Shown here in pieces: positions 1-18,300 of a stretch of DNA of 64,000 nucleotides. The DNA lies in assembly GCA_943737045.1 (NCBI GenBank), contig CALSFV010000302.1:186001-250000 (forward strand), in the 5' to 3' direction. The DNA is from Parapristionchus giblindavisi (taxonomy: Eukaryota > Nematoda > Chromadorea > Rhabditida > Diplogasteridae). Numbering within the stretch: the stretch's first letter is position 1; the number at the start of each line of letters is the position of its first letter. The notes under the pieces are model-generated. The model ran no database searches. It worked only from the letters and a program-made list of their open reading frames with translations, and was not told where the DNA came from. The translations under genes were made by a program, and so were the position numbers.

Positions 1-6333
<6,333 letters not shown>

Positions 6334-7107
6334 CTTAAATAAGCAATTGTTGTATCAATTATGGTTAAAAGCTCAACCACTGTAACGGTCTCTTCATTTC
6401 ACACACTATTTCTTTGTTCTCTGACAACGAGAGAGCACTGACATATGAAGAGACCATTTCTCTGTATTCAAAATGAATAAACCTTTCGAGTATAGGCCAT
6501 CCCTTCAAGATGAGATGACCGTCTTCCGAGGAAGCTCGATACCTAACAAAAAGTCAAGAACATATTTCGCAAGACTTGCGTTGATTTATCGTTCCGAGAG
6601 CTTCAAATTACGAGGAAAAGACAGAAAGGACTACACTACACACTCTTTACTACGCCTGCGCAAGATTGCACAATGCACTTTTAGACGACAGATGAGACCT
6701 TATGGCAAGTTATTGAAAAGTATGAGTAGAAATAGACTGGAAATGAATAAGAGAGACCCAAGACTAACGTCTATTTTCGACGAATGAAGTAATTAGAATG
6801 AACAAATTGACTTTCAAAGGATGGTGAAATAGATCGGGGTGAGAGAGAAACGGAAGGGGAGAGAAAGAAGAAAGCGAGAGGTAGAGATAAGGAATAGATC
6901 AGAAGATCATCTTGAGTAAACAAATAGTTCTGTGACTTTTCTGTACCCTCACTGACAAAACTAACAGGAAATAGTTTCACGGTGTTTTGAGATGCAATGA
7001 TGTCGCTATGTATGAAAGCTTTTTTATGTGATTTTGGAATATATTAATAGGAAAATAATTCGAATTTATCTACAATACTAATAATACACAGATAAAATAA
7101 ACAAAAA
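6334..7107. other. Intergenic between ABC transporter 5' end and homeobox 3' end
   Basis: Both flanking genes are on the minus strand. The stretch holds a diverged palindrome (GGTCTCTTCAT at 6387-6397 with ATGAAGAGACC at 6445-6455, core resembling family P1). It also holds a plus-strand 104-codon open frame (6473-6787, Arg/Lys/Ser-rich) with no recognisable domain or splice structure. The missing first exon of the transporter should lie in or beyond here. No other gene is visible. Confidence 0.5.
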
Positions 7108-8229
7108 TTAAATAGTCGTAGACATTATTCGCAAATAATCGAGATAATCATATTCGCTTTCCTTCTTAACTGATCCATCTCCGAAAGCTTTCTCCAAAAT
7201 CCTGAAAAAATCGATATTAAAAAATAATATAAAATTTAATGTTTACATCTGAATGAAATCAGTCGAATTCGTTATTGGATCTTGTTTCTTTGTCGAACTG
7301 GATTCCTTGGCTCGAGTATTCTGGAACCAAGCACGAACCTCAAATTGAATATTTATTTATTTATTACCATATTTTATATTTTTAAATGAATATTTTAAAA
7401 TACCTGTTTGTATTGGAGTCCGGATTTTTCAGCAATCAATCGATACTCACTCGGATGAGGATACGGTATCTTTGAGAATATTGCCCTGGAAATAATCGAT
7501 AATTAGCTGATAATACGGAATGGATCTAACTTCATAACCCGGGTTTGCTTCTCAGAATGGCGAAACGATCGATCGAAGGGTTTTCCTGAACGGAAAGATA
7601 TTATTGATTGGAAAATTGAAAGTAGATTTGAAGATCATTTTTAAAAATCAAACATACGAGTTTTCTTCTTTTCTATTGCGTTGTTCTGCTGAACTGTTGG
7701 TATGACGACATCGTTAGAAGGTTGATTATAGGAAGGATAATCTGGAATATTGATTGATTATAGTATGATTAGCTGGATTTTTTGTTGGATTAGTTGAGAT
7801 AGATCTAAGAAAACATACATTGTAGATCGCAACCATCGAAGGGAGGAGATGGAATCGGCCTGAATAAAGTAAATATAATTATTTATTATCAGTAAATGTG
7901 AGTAAAGTAATTCAATATGAAACTAACATGATCCAATTATCGAAGGGTAGAGATGGATATTGTGTAGAAGTTGTCGAAGCGGATGGGAAAGATAGAGGAA
8001 TAGAAGAAGATGAAGAAGAAGTAGTTGATGATGATGATGATGATGAGGGATATTGATCGAATGGATAGTAATAAGAAGTATTGATTGGAATAGAGGAAGA
8101 GTTCATATCAACTGGTGGATAATACTGTGTTGAATAGGGTGAATAGAAGAATGAAGATGATGGAGAAGAAGATGAAGAGGATAGAAGAGAATCATCTGAT
8201 CCACAAGGAACATAAGAGGATGAAGACAT
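7108..8229 (-). CDS. Homeodomain protein with Ser/Tyr-rich N-terminus (model has one unresolved frame junction)
   Basis: Predicted sequence-specific transcription factor. Exon 1 (7928-8229) encodes about 100 residues that are almost all Ser, Thr, Tyr and Pro. The homeodomain is near the C-terminus: helix 2 sequence SEYRLIAEKSGLQYKQ (7404-7485) and recognition helix VRAWFQNTRAKE (7247-7338), with W48, F49, Q50, N51 and R53 present. The recognition helix resembles ZFHX-type homeodomains, but I cannot assign a class. A PYP triplet sits before helix 2. Exons: 7928-8229, 7819-7859, 7658-7741, 7539-7585, 7404-7485, 7247-7338, 7108-7201. Canonical sites leave a one-base mismatch between 7658 and 7585. 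The whole frame stays open only if exon 7404-7485 starts at 7469, which costs the helix-1 phenylalanine. Divergent from aman-2 across about 1.1 kb. Confidence 0.78.
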
Positions 8230-9375
8230 GTTCAATATTGTATGAATATATGGATTGGATCACGAGGATTATATATGAAAGTATGTAGATTGCTTGTGGG
8301 GATTGATTAGAATATGCAGAAGACGAGGAAGGTGCGAGATGAGAGAGTGTGCAAAAGTGAGAGAGTGCAGAGATAAGACATGGTGGAAGGGGTATTTTGA
8401 CGGGTACAGTGGCTAGTCTAATGATATCAATCCGATGAAGGTTACTGTATGTATCCAGATCTTTGATTAGAGGACATAGATTGAACATAATAGCAATTTA
8501 TAAGTACATTTCAATATTTGAAAAAATAAAAGCAGAAATAATTTTGAAAACTGATTTGCCTAAAATCTGGATCATGTAGTGCTTACAATGAATAAATCAA
8601 TCTAGTTAACCAGAGTGCACATCTTTTTATATAGCATAGGATCCAGCTAACTTTATGGATAGCACAACCCACAATAATCCTAATGATTTTTGTTTTGTGG
8701 TCATGGAGATCATCCTCATTGTGAATTAACATCATGTCTTTTTCTGTCTATTATTTCTCAATAACATGTGTAGAAATCCCCCATATACCATAGTTGCGAT
8801 TTGATGTATTTTTAATAATTAGCAGTCTTGGTTTGTTGTATCTTTTGATATTTTTTCGCGGTCGTTGTATTCTTGTGATTAGCAAGACTAGATAAAGATT
8901 CATTCATTGCTGTTTTTTTCTTATTTTGACTGATATCCATGGCAAACGCGAAATTCCCATGTTATTTTTGGGGAAATGGAAATCAAACACGAAAAGAAAA
9001 AAATTAATTATTTTTTAAGATAGTTAAAAACTCAGTTCATGATAGAATTTATTCAACCGAACCTACTGTAAATTTCACCATTTCACGGCTACGTGGTTCT
9101 GAAGGATGACCAATTTTTTGATGGTTCAAACGAACATTTTCCAAATAGTCGATTTATGGTGTTAATGCGTTTCTTGTTTGCTGCATGTTTGCTTTTCTAT
9201 TCCCATTTGTTTTCCCTTTCACTTTAGAGAACCCCGAGGCATTCTTTTTGTCGATAAACTAGAGTGGGAACGTCTGGGCTAAATCTATTCGATTGAATTA
9301 TCTCTCATTCTTTGCAGGGAAGTCATTCCTTCTATCGATTGTGAGTGTCTCACTAATCGATAGAAGAGACCAAGA
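8230..9375. other. Divergent intergenic region, homeobox gene / aman-2
   Basis: About 1.1 kb between two head-to-head genes, so it should carry both promoters. I see no RNA gene, no inverted-repeat element and no convincing exon. A hyphenated palindrome (TCTATCGATTGTGAG...CTAATCGATAGA) lies just upstream of aman-2 at 9331-9364. Confidence 0.5.
8271..8278 (-). promoter_or_regulatory. TATA-like box upstream of homeobox ATG
   Basis: On the minus strand TATATAAT lies about 43 bases before the ATG at 8229. Position and form fit a core promoter with a very short leader. This rests only on sequence in an AT-rich genome. Confidence 0.3.
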
Positions 9376-12300
9376 ATGGCTCGATCAACGAGAAATGTCT
9401 ATCTTCTTCTCTTCATCGCAATATTTATCATTATGAGGTTAGTCTATTCATAACACTATCATAATATTATTCTCATTTCATCGATTTATTGTCTTAATTT
9501 TCAGTTTGATTCTGTATAGTTCGATCGATGTTCCATCAGGAATGAAACGATCAGAGAAGGATGCATTCGTTGAGGTTTGAATTCTTTTATTGATTATCTT
9601 GATTTTTTCATCTTGACAAAATATAAGCATGTTACTCATTGAAGATGACTAGATAATAAAGTCATCACTAATAAAATATGTTTATGATTGTAAATGAGTA
9701 GTCATTAACTGTGATCCATGGCTGTGTTGGAGAGAATTATAGTTGTTTCAAACACTGTGATCCATGTTTGATATAGATAACATAGTCCATAATCGACGTT
9801 TGTGATGATAATTGCATTATATCTATATCATAGCTATGTCAAAATGGAATGTAGATAAATGATTGCAGTCTCAGATGGTTCATCTCCGTGATAAGATGAC
9901 ATCATTGGAGAATACATTAAGAAGGAATGGAGAGGAGATGGATAATCTAAGGAAGCAATTGAGAGAAAGTGAAAATGCTCGAAAGGAATTGGAGAAACAG
10001 AAGATTGGTACGATTTTTGATTGAATACTATAATCTCCTTAAATTTTAATTTTGTTTTGGTGGGCAATAGTCAAAACGTAAAAATATCTTCTTTGCATGA
10101 ATGGGTGCTGAATAGGTATTAATAGCAGATTTTTACCATTATATTTTGAAAATGGCTACTAGTGTATGATTAGGTGAAAAGAGTATTTGACAAACTCACG
10201 ACTGTTTAAATAGAAGTACCTATCAGACGATATATCGATTTTTGAGATTCGCCAGTCAAAAGAGCGTGGTCGACTTACTGAATGGACATACTTTAGTCTT
10301 ATGTAAATTTTTAGTTAAAAAATTTGTTATGTCATATGTTTCCAGAGAAAGAAAACGAGATATACGATGAGAAAGTAGAAGCTAGAGAAGAAGTGAAGAA
10401 ACATATCAATCGACCTGTTGATGATGGAGCTGGAGATGAAGCTAAGGTCAGCCTTTATTCTTATAATCATAATATTAATATGTATGCGTTTACAAGAAAC
10501 ACGGTTTATAATAATAATATAAGATCGGGTTGGTAGTATAATCATTACAGCTTTATGATACAATTATGATATTTCCCTTGATCGAATTTTTTAGATTTGG
10601 AAATAATACATTGAAAATGAAGTGGTTGCGATTGAACTTATGACAAACTTGCTAAGTGGAAGAGCATTTCAATCTTTAAAAAACCCCCATATCATGTTAA
10701 ATTATTAATGTTCAGGCCCAGATAGTTGAACCGAAGGAGCCCATTCTTGGAGTGAACAAAGTGGAGAAAGTACGACGATTCCTAATGAAGACTACACCAT
10801 CTACGACGAATATGAGAGATACTTGTCCATTGAGAAGAAATATGAGTGTACCCCATACAGATATACAGGTATCGCTAGATTAAGTTATCTCTAGTTAGTC
10901 AAATGGCGTAAGTTAAGTTGTTTAGTTATTAGTTATCGATATTCGAAAAGAGAGAATTACTGTTGTTGTTTCATTGTTAGTAGTGAGAGCACTGTGGTTC
11001 ATTCATAAGTTAATCAACTTATAAGTGATGACGATGACATTGTTGAATGTACCGTATGCAGTAATAATGGTCACTTCATATCAAGCAATACTCTGACAGC
11101 TAGATAGTCCGTTATGATATGCATACTATGTATATTAATTTATTCGTTGATTTATCGATTAATTGTAATATTTTAGATGATGGATATGTACAATGTACTA
11201 CCCTTTGATAATCCTGATGGAGGAGTATGGAAGCAAGGATGGGAGGTCGGTTATTCATTTATTTGTTCTATATTTCTACCTTCGTTAAAGTAACACCCCG
11301 AGCTAATTTGAGATTCTGATCTGGCCACACACTCTCGTTTTTTTATCGGCGAGAGAGCGTGGACAGAGAGGAGAGTGAGATTAGCTTGGGTGTGCCTTTA
11401 AACAATAGAATTTATAATTTTTCTATGTCATTATTTAAAAAAAAAGATATATTTATTATATTTGAAGGTGACATACGATGCATCCAAAGTAGAGAGTGAA
11501 CCTCTACTCGAAGTTATCGTAATTCCTCATTCACATTGTGATCCAGGTGATTCTGAGTTTCACATACTTTATTTGTCTTATTCCGATAATTGGGTTTGTT
11601 TGCATTAAGTTTGGTATTGCTCAGAGAACAATTGATAGAATTAATGCAATAGTGTGAAATTAAGACATAGGTCGAATAGCTATGTTATCGATTTTCAAAA
11701 TCCGGTCAGGTTTTTCGATTTTTGGCAAATTTAGCTCAAATCCGGTCAGGTTTTTCGATTTTTGTGAAATTTTGGCTCAAAATACGGTCAGGTTTTTCGA
11801 TTTTTTGTGAAATTTTGTCTTAAAATCCGGCCAGGCTTGGTACTTTATAACATACTTTTCGACCTATGAATTAAGATATAGTTGCCCAGCGATTCAATTA
11901 AATGTTTTATATTATATTTTATTATAGGATGGTTACGTACATTCGAGGAGTACTTTGATACTCAGACCAAATCGATTCTGGACGGAATGGCTGAACATCT
12001 ACCTGAACAGGTATTGATTTATCGATTGATTGAAATTATTGATTGACTGACTTTATTGATTGATTTATATTCAGACTGAAATGAAGTTCATCTACGCTGA
12101 GGTGTCATTCTTCGAGATGTGGTGGAGAGGAATCAATGAACAGACAAGGAATACTGTAAGGAGGTCGGTGATCTTTGATCTTTGATCTGTACTTTAATAA
12201 ACTATTCATTCTTTATTTTTATTTAGCTATTACAAATGATTTTGTATGGGACATGGAGTTGCGTAGATTGATTGGAGAGATATACATATTGATATGACGA

Positions 12301-15300
12301 TTGATAGATGTATTGATTGATAACTGTCATTGTGATCTGTCATTGATGGTTGATTCTTTGAAGTCTAATCGAGGAAGGTCGTCTGGAGATAGTGACGGGA
12401 GGATGGGTGATGACAGATGAGGCTAATACTCATTTCCATTCAACTATAGTGGAATTGATGGAGGGACATGAATGGATCATGAATCATCTACCTAAAGGTG
12501 AGGACTTTATGATGATACACTGGAGAAGGGTTTCAATATGTTTGGGAGATGGAGGCAAAATTGCCATGAATGTTTTACAAGTGTAAAGTCAATTGCATGC
12601 GACCGGAAACCTCCTGGTTGTGAATAGGCAAACCTTAGTGTATTACAGATTACCATTCAGTAAAAGAGATTAGTATATCTTATTTGTACGATACATAAAA
12701 TCACCCGGTATTCTGAATTGTAGATAGTGAGAATAAAGACTTGTGCAATCAATTCCAACCGGTGAATTTGTGCATCACGGATACATTATCCGCTCAGCAA
12801 CCTCTAATCTTGGTTCATCACTAGTCATTAGCCTGACACAAAAAAATGCTCTTTTCCCATAGGTCGAATAGCTACACTACAGATGCGGTCAAGTTTTCTC
12901 AAAATGATCTTGTATTTTCTCTAAAAATTCCAAACTGCGATCAGGCTTCGTAGTTTGCAACGTACTTTTCGACCTATGACTCTTCCTATACTTTTTATCT
13001 TTTACTCGATTACAATCTATCTATCTTTCATCATTTCAGCCGCTCTACCTCGTGCCCATTGGTCTATCGATCCATTCGGTATCTCTCCCACTCTTCCCGC
13101 ACTCATGTCCGCTGCCAATATCACAAGGGCTGCTATACAGGTATTGTGTTTACTGTAGTGTCGTATTGTTTACTAGATTCCATTCATTGATTGATTATTT
13201 GGTTTATTTGCATTTCAGAGAGTTCATTATTCAGTCAAGAAGGAACTTGCACGCAAGCGCAGTCTGGAGTTTGTCTGGAGACAGATGTGGGGTACGGTAT
13301 TCATTTATTGATTGATAGATAGTTGATCTACCGTAATCATTTCTTCTCTTTTAGATTCATCAAAGAAGACGGACGTTCGTACACATATGTTCCCATTCTA
13401 TTCGTATGATGTTCCCCATACTTGTGGACCTGATCCCAAGGTTTACAATTATATTATATTTAATTATTTAATCGTGAGCCTCATTAAAATTCGTTTGGAT
13501 CATTTAGTGAAATGACGTAGCGATTATTGATTGATCGATTAGTAAAATTAATTAGATTATTGATTATTGTATTGCAGGTGTGTTGTCAATTTGACTTCCG
13601 TCGTTTAGCAGGAGGGGGCGGAGCCGGATGTCCATGGGGTATCTCTCCACAGATGATTAATGAGGCAAATGTGGCTACAAGGTGAGGGCAGTCATAATAT
13701 TTTTATTATTATTATTATTATTATTATTGTGATGGGTATCATCTGTGTATGACCCTGTGATTTCGTGTTTCATTGTTTTCTTAATGACGAATCAGCTTTT
13801 GTGATTACCAGTAGGATAATTAAAGGTCCTGGTTATTAGAAGCTGCCAATCTGTTAATTGACTAAATATCGATTGATTAAGATCTCAATTATCGATTGAT
13901 TGAAATCACAATTATTGATTGATTCCAGATCAGCTCTTATCCTGGATCAATATCGTAAGAAGGCTCAATTGTACAAGACTAACGCTGTTCTCATTCCTCT
14001 CGGAGATGATTTTAGGTTGGTATTTTAAAGTATATTGATTTTTAGTTGATTGAGTAACTCTCCAGATACGATACTAAATTCGAATGGAAGGCCCAATATG
14101 ACAACTACCAAAAGTTGTTCAATTATATGAATTCCCAGAAGGAATGGAATGTCAAGGTACGGTAGTGATATCGATTGATTGAGGTTTATTCTTACCGTAT
14201 ACCCCCATTGAGGCTCGTTTCGGTACTTTGTCTGATTATTTTAACGTAATGGAGAGACATTTGAATGAACAATCGATCGATCTACCTGTATTGAGTGGAG
14301 ACTTCTTCACTTATGCTGATAGAGATGATCATTATTGGAGTGGTTAGCAAATGTTTTGTATTATTAATATAATTATTATTAATATTATTTATGCTATTCT
14401 TTAAAATGTGAGTTGAAAGTTGAACCAGGAACATTCGTGTCTCATTGTCTCATTAACAATTAATACCATACATGGGCGCCAACATGGGGGTGCCCCCTGT
14501 AAAATTAGGGCTTTTCGAAAATTTGAGGAATGCCCCCTGTAAAAATGAGTTTTAGGTGGTTTTTTTGGAAAAAAAAAGGTGAAAGCCCCTTGTAAAATTA
14601 ACCATTTTTCGTTCGAATGCCCCCTGCAGAATCAAACTCCAGGTACCCCGCCCATGTATGATTAATACACATACAGCGTTGCGATTCGTTGTCATTTGTG
14701 TCCGTTTGTAGGCTACTTCACATCCCGTCCATTCTACAAACAACTCGATCGTGTGCTCCAACACTATCTCAGGTTTGATCTTTGGTCTTTTAATCTCTTG
14801 ATCTTTGGTCTTTCTAGATCAGCGGAGATTGTATTCACTCTATCTCGTCTATCTGGAGTAGATTCCTCCTCATCAGATGATTCATTCGAGAGATTGATCA
14901 AGGTCACTATTTTATTATTATTATTAGTATTTTTATTATTACTTTATTCTATTATTATTATTTTATTATTATTAAAATTAATTATTAAGGCTCGACGAGC
15001 TCTGTCTCTGTTCCAACATCATGATGGAGTCACTGGTACTGCCAAGGATCTGGTCGTTAAGGATTATGGAATCAAGTGAGCATTTTAAAATAATAATAAT
15101 AATAATAATAATATACTGTAGTAATAAATGAAATAGTGTTGATTGAACTATGGTATGTTTGATTAAATATTGGAATAGTTGATGATAGGTGAGGATAGTA
15201 ATCGTTTGACGAAGAGTGTTTTATCCCCTACAGTTTTGGTTGTTGGGTATCACTTGCGTGTTCATTGATCCAATCGATAATGTTCTTATTCCAGAATGTT

Positions 15301-18300
15301 GGATGCTCTCCATGATTGTGAAGAAGTACTCGCTGTTGCTGTCGAACATCTACTACAGAAGAAGGTCACCTTTTTTTGTCCTTATTTTGTTCTTTTGTAG
15401 ATCCTTTATTAGTATTATTTTGTGTATTTTTTCCAAATTATTTTACTGTTAGCAACTCGATGTTCTTATAATTGCAAGAAGTAATTGTGGGATGCAGATG
15501 ACTGTCAATTTTTACTATAAACATTGGTAATACTCTCTCGTAGACAAAGAGAGCGAGAGAGTGTGGCCATAGCGGAGGGCTTCAAATTGGCCCGAGGTGT
15601 CACTTTAATAAACGTCTGTATTTGCAGGGTTCTGCTCCAGGTCAATTACAATTGGATGAAGTGAGAGAAGTTCATGATGCTCTCGCTGAGAAGAGGCAAG
15701 GAGAAGTTGGAAGGTACTCATCTATACTTCGGCAGTCTATTAACCATCATAAACTATACTATACTATTAAAACTATACTATACTAACTATACTATTAACT
15801 ATACGTGAAATGAATTGACTGTTGCACAAATGTGGCTGGCTTTGTAGAGAAATGATTACTTGTTGATAGAATATTAATTTTAATAATAATAATAATAATA
15901 TAAATCGATATATTACAGTACACTTATCCTATTCAATTCACTCTCTTCGATTCGTAAGGAGATTGCTTGTATTCATGTTGCTGATGCCAAGGCGCGAGTG
16001 ATGAAGAATGGAGGAGGTCTGATTGATCGTTGATCTTTGATCTTTAGTCTACAGTAATCTAATTCAGGAAGCCGTCCTCGTCAACAGTTGAATCCGGTCG
16101 TTGAGATGGTCCAAGGAACACTCGTTGTTAGTCAGGATAAATATGAGGTACTGTATCTTTGGGTATTTGTATTCTTATTGATGGAAAACAGTCACTTGGT
16201 ACTTGGTAAATTCATGTATCAGATATGGGTGATAGATCAAGATGGTATGTTGAGAGATGATACTGTTTCCTTTGACAAATAAACACTCATTGATAACGTC
16301 CAACTGTGCTTGGTCAGTGATAGATATAGAAACCAATCACTAATGCTAAAATTCAGTATAATCATATCTCGGCTGTCCCCCATTCAAAATATTCATCAAA
16401 GGTCGAAAGTATGTTGCGAATTACGAAGTCCGCATTTTGGAATTTAAAAAAAAAACCCGACCGCATTTTGCATATTGTAACGTAGCTATTCGACCTATGA
16501 GATTCATTCAGTCGAACCTACAATTAATCATTGATCTTTGATCTTTTGATAGTTTATCTTACATGAACAGCATAATATTATTGTTTTCTCTCTCTCGGAT
16601 GGTTGGTTAACTGGATTGGTTGCATATGATTGATTGAGAGCTTCTTGATATTAGTCAATCTTATTTTATGAGAGTTTGAAATGAGAAATATGTTGGTAAT
16701 TGATCCCGTTTCAGTTATGTTTCGAGACGGAAGTCAGTCCATTCTCCCTTCAGACGTACAAGATCGTAAGTGAGAGTAAGAATGATGAAGAGAAAGCGAT
16801 GATTGGAGGAACCATTACTGTCGAAGGGTGAGTACTGTAGAGTTGGACACAACTAGAGGATTTCATGTTGCATGCTGTTTACATCATCTTATTTTCTTAA
16901 TAGCGTTTGATTGTCTTCTAATATACGTAAGATGAATGATCACTTATGAAATATTATCTATCAATATATTGTAGAGCCTTTTATTCTATAGAACCATTAA
17001 TTTTATAAATACCCCTACTCATTATGTCAGAGAGCAATATAGAATCATTGATTTGACCTTATAATTAGTGATACCACTTTGCCTCGTTTTATTACCATCA
17101 TACCGTCGATAAATTAATTTTTATTAAAATATTGTTTCATTCAGGAATGAATTCTCAACTCGACCGCCCACGGGAGATGTTGTTCTGAAGAATGATCGAA
17201 TATCTGCTGAATTTGATGAGGGAACAGGAATGTTGAAGGTGAGAGAATAGGATGTCATATATTCAATTTTATATTATTATAAAATAGACAGAAACTCATT
17301 CGTTCACTAGGAATGTGAATCATAAGTCGAAGAAGCTACGTTACACGTTTTCAAAAAAAAAATCCCAAAATTTCGTATCTTGTAACTTACTTTTCGACCC
17401 ATAAGTGTGAAGCCAAAAGTTCACTCTTCCTTATAATGGTTTGTGGAGGTCCGTAAGATATGAATTATTAAAATGATTGATATCAGACTGTGACTCCATC
17501 TGGTGAATCTTCATCAATCAACACCAATATGAGATTCGTAAAGTATGGAGCGAGAGGCCATAAAAAGAGTTAGTTTCTATTTTTGTTTCGTACTCATGAT
17601 ATAGGAGACATATCCAAGATTAGAGGTTATTGAGCGGATATTGTATCTGTGATGCACAAATTCACAGGGGTGATTGCACAAGTCTTTATTCTCACTATCT
17701 ACAATTGAATGAAAGCCTAAGTCATGGATGGTGTAACTACAGTACTCTTCATTCCTTTTGATCCATCTAATGGTGTCCATAGTGTTCATCGTGGTGAGGA
17801 TGATGATCATCGTGTCCTGGTGACATTCACACATTGCCATCGAATCTAATCTCAGTCTCTCTTACCTTTGTATCCATAGTAGTGATGATCTCCATGATGG
17901 GGCTCTTCGTGGTGGTATCCTGCAATGATCAGGGTATACGGTAGATATTATTGATTGATAGATACCGTAGTATTTGGGCTCGTGGTGGTCATGATGATGG
18001 TCATCTACAATGTATTGGCTACGGTAGATGACCAATCAATAAGTAGACAATCTTACCGTGTCCGTGGTAGTAGGGATGGTGATAATGATCGTGATGGGGC
18101 TTCTCGTGGTATCCTGCAACGAATTTCTTGGTATACTGTAACTATTATTAATTGATACCGTAATAGTGGGGTTCGTAATGGTGATCGTCGTGGTGCTCTG
18201 TAATTATTGATTAGTAGATAAGTTATACGGTAAGATAATAGGGTACGGTGTCTGTACCCTTATGTTCATGATGATGCTCAGGGTGATGATGGTGAATGGA

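Noticed and set aside
6473..6787. 104-codon plus-strand open frame beside the ABC transporter
   Set aside because: No domain, no signal peptide, no splice structure; it begins within a palindromic region. Kept only as a note in the intergenic entry.
14696..15079. 127-codon plus-strand open frame
   Set aside because: It is three aman-2 exons read through their introns. The in-frame splice model explains it fully.
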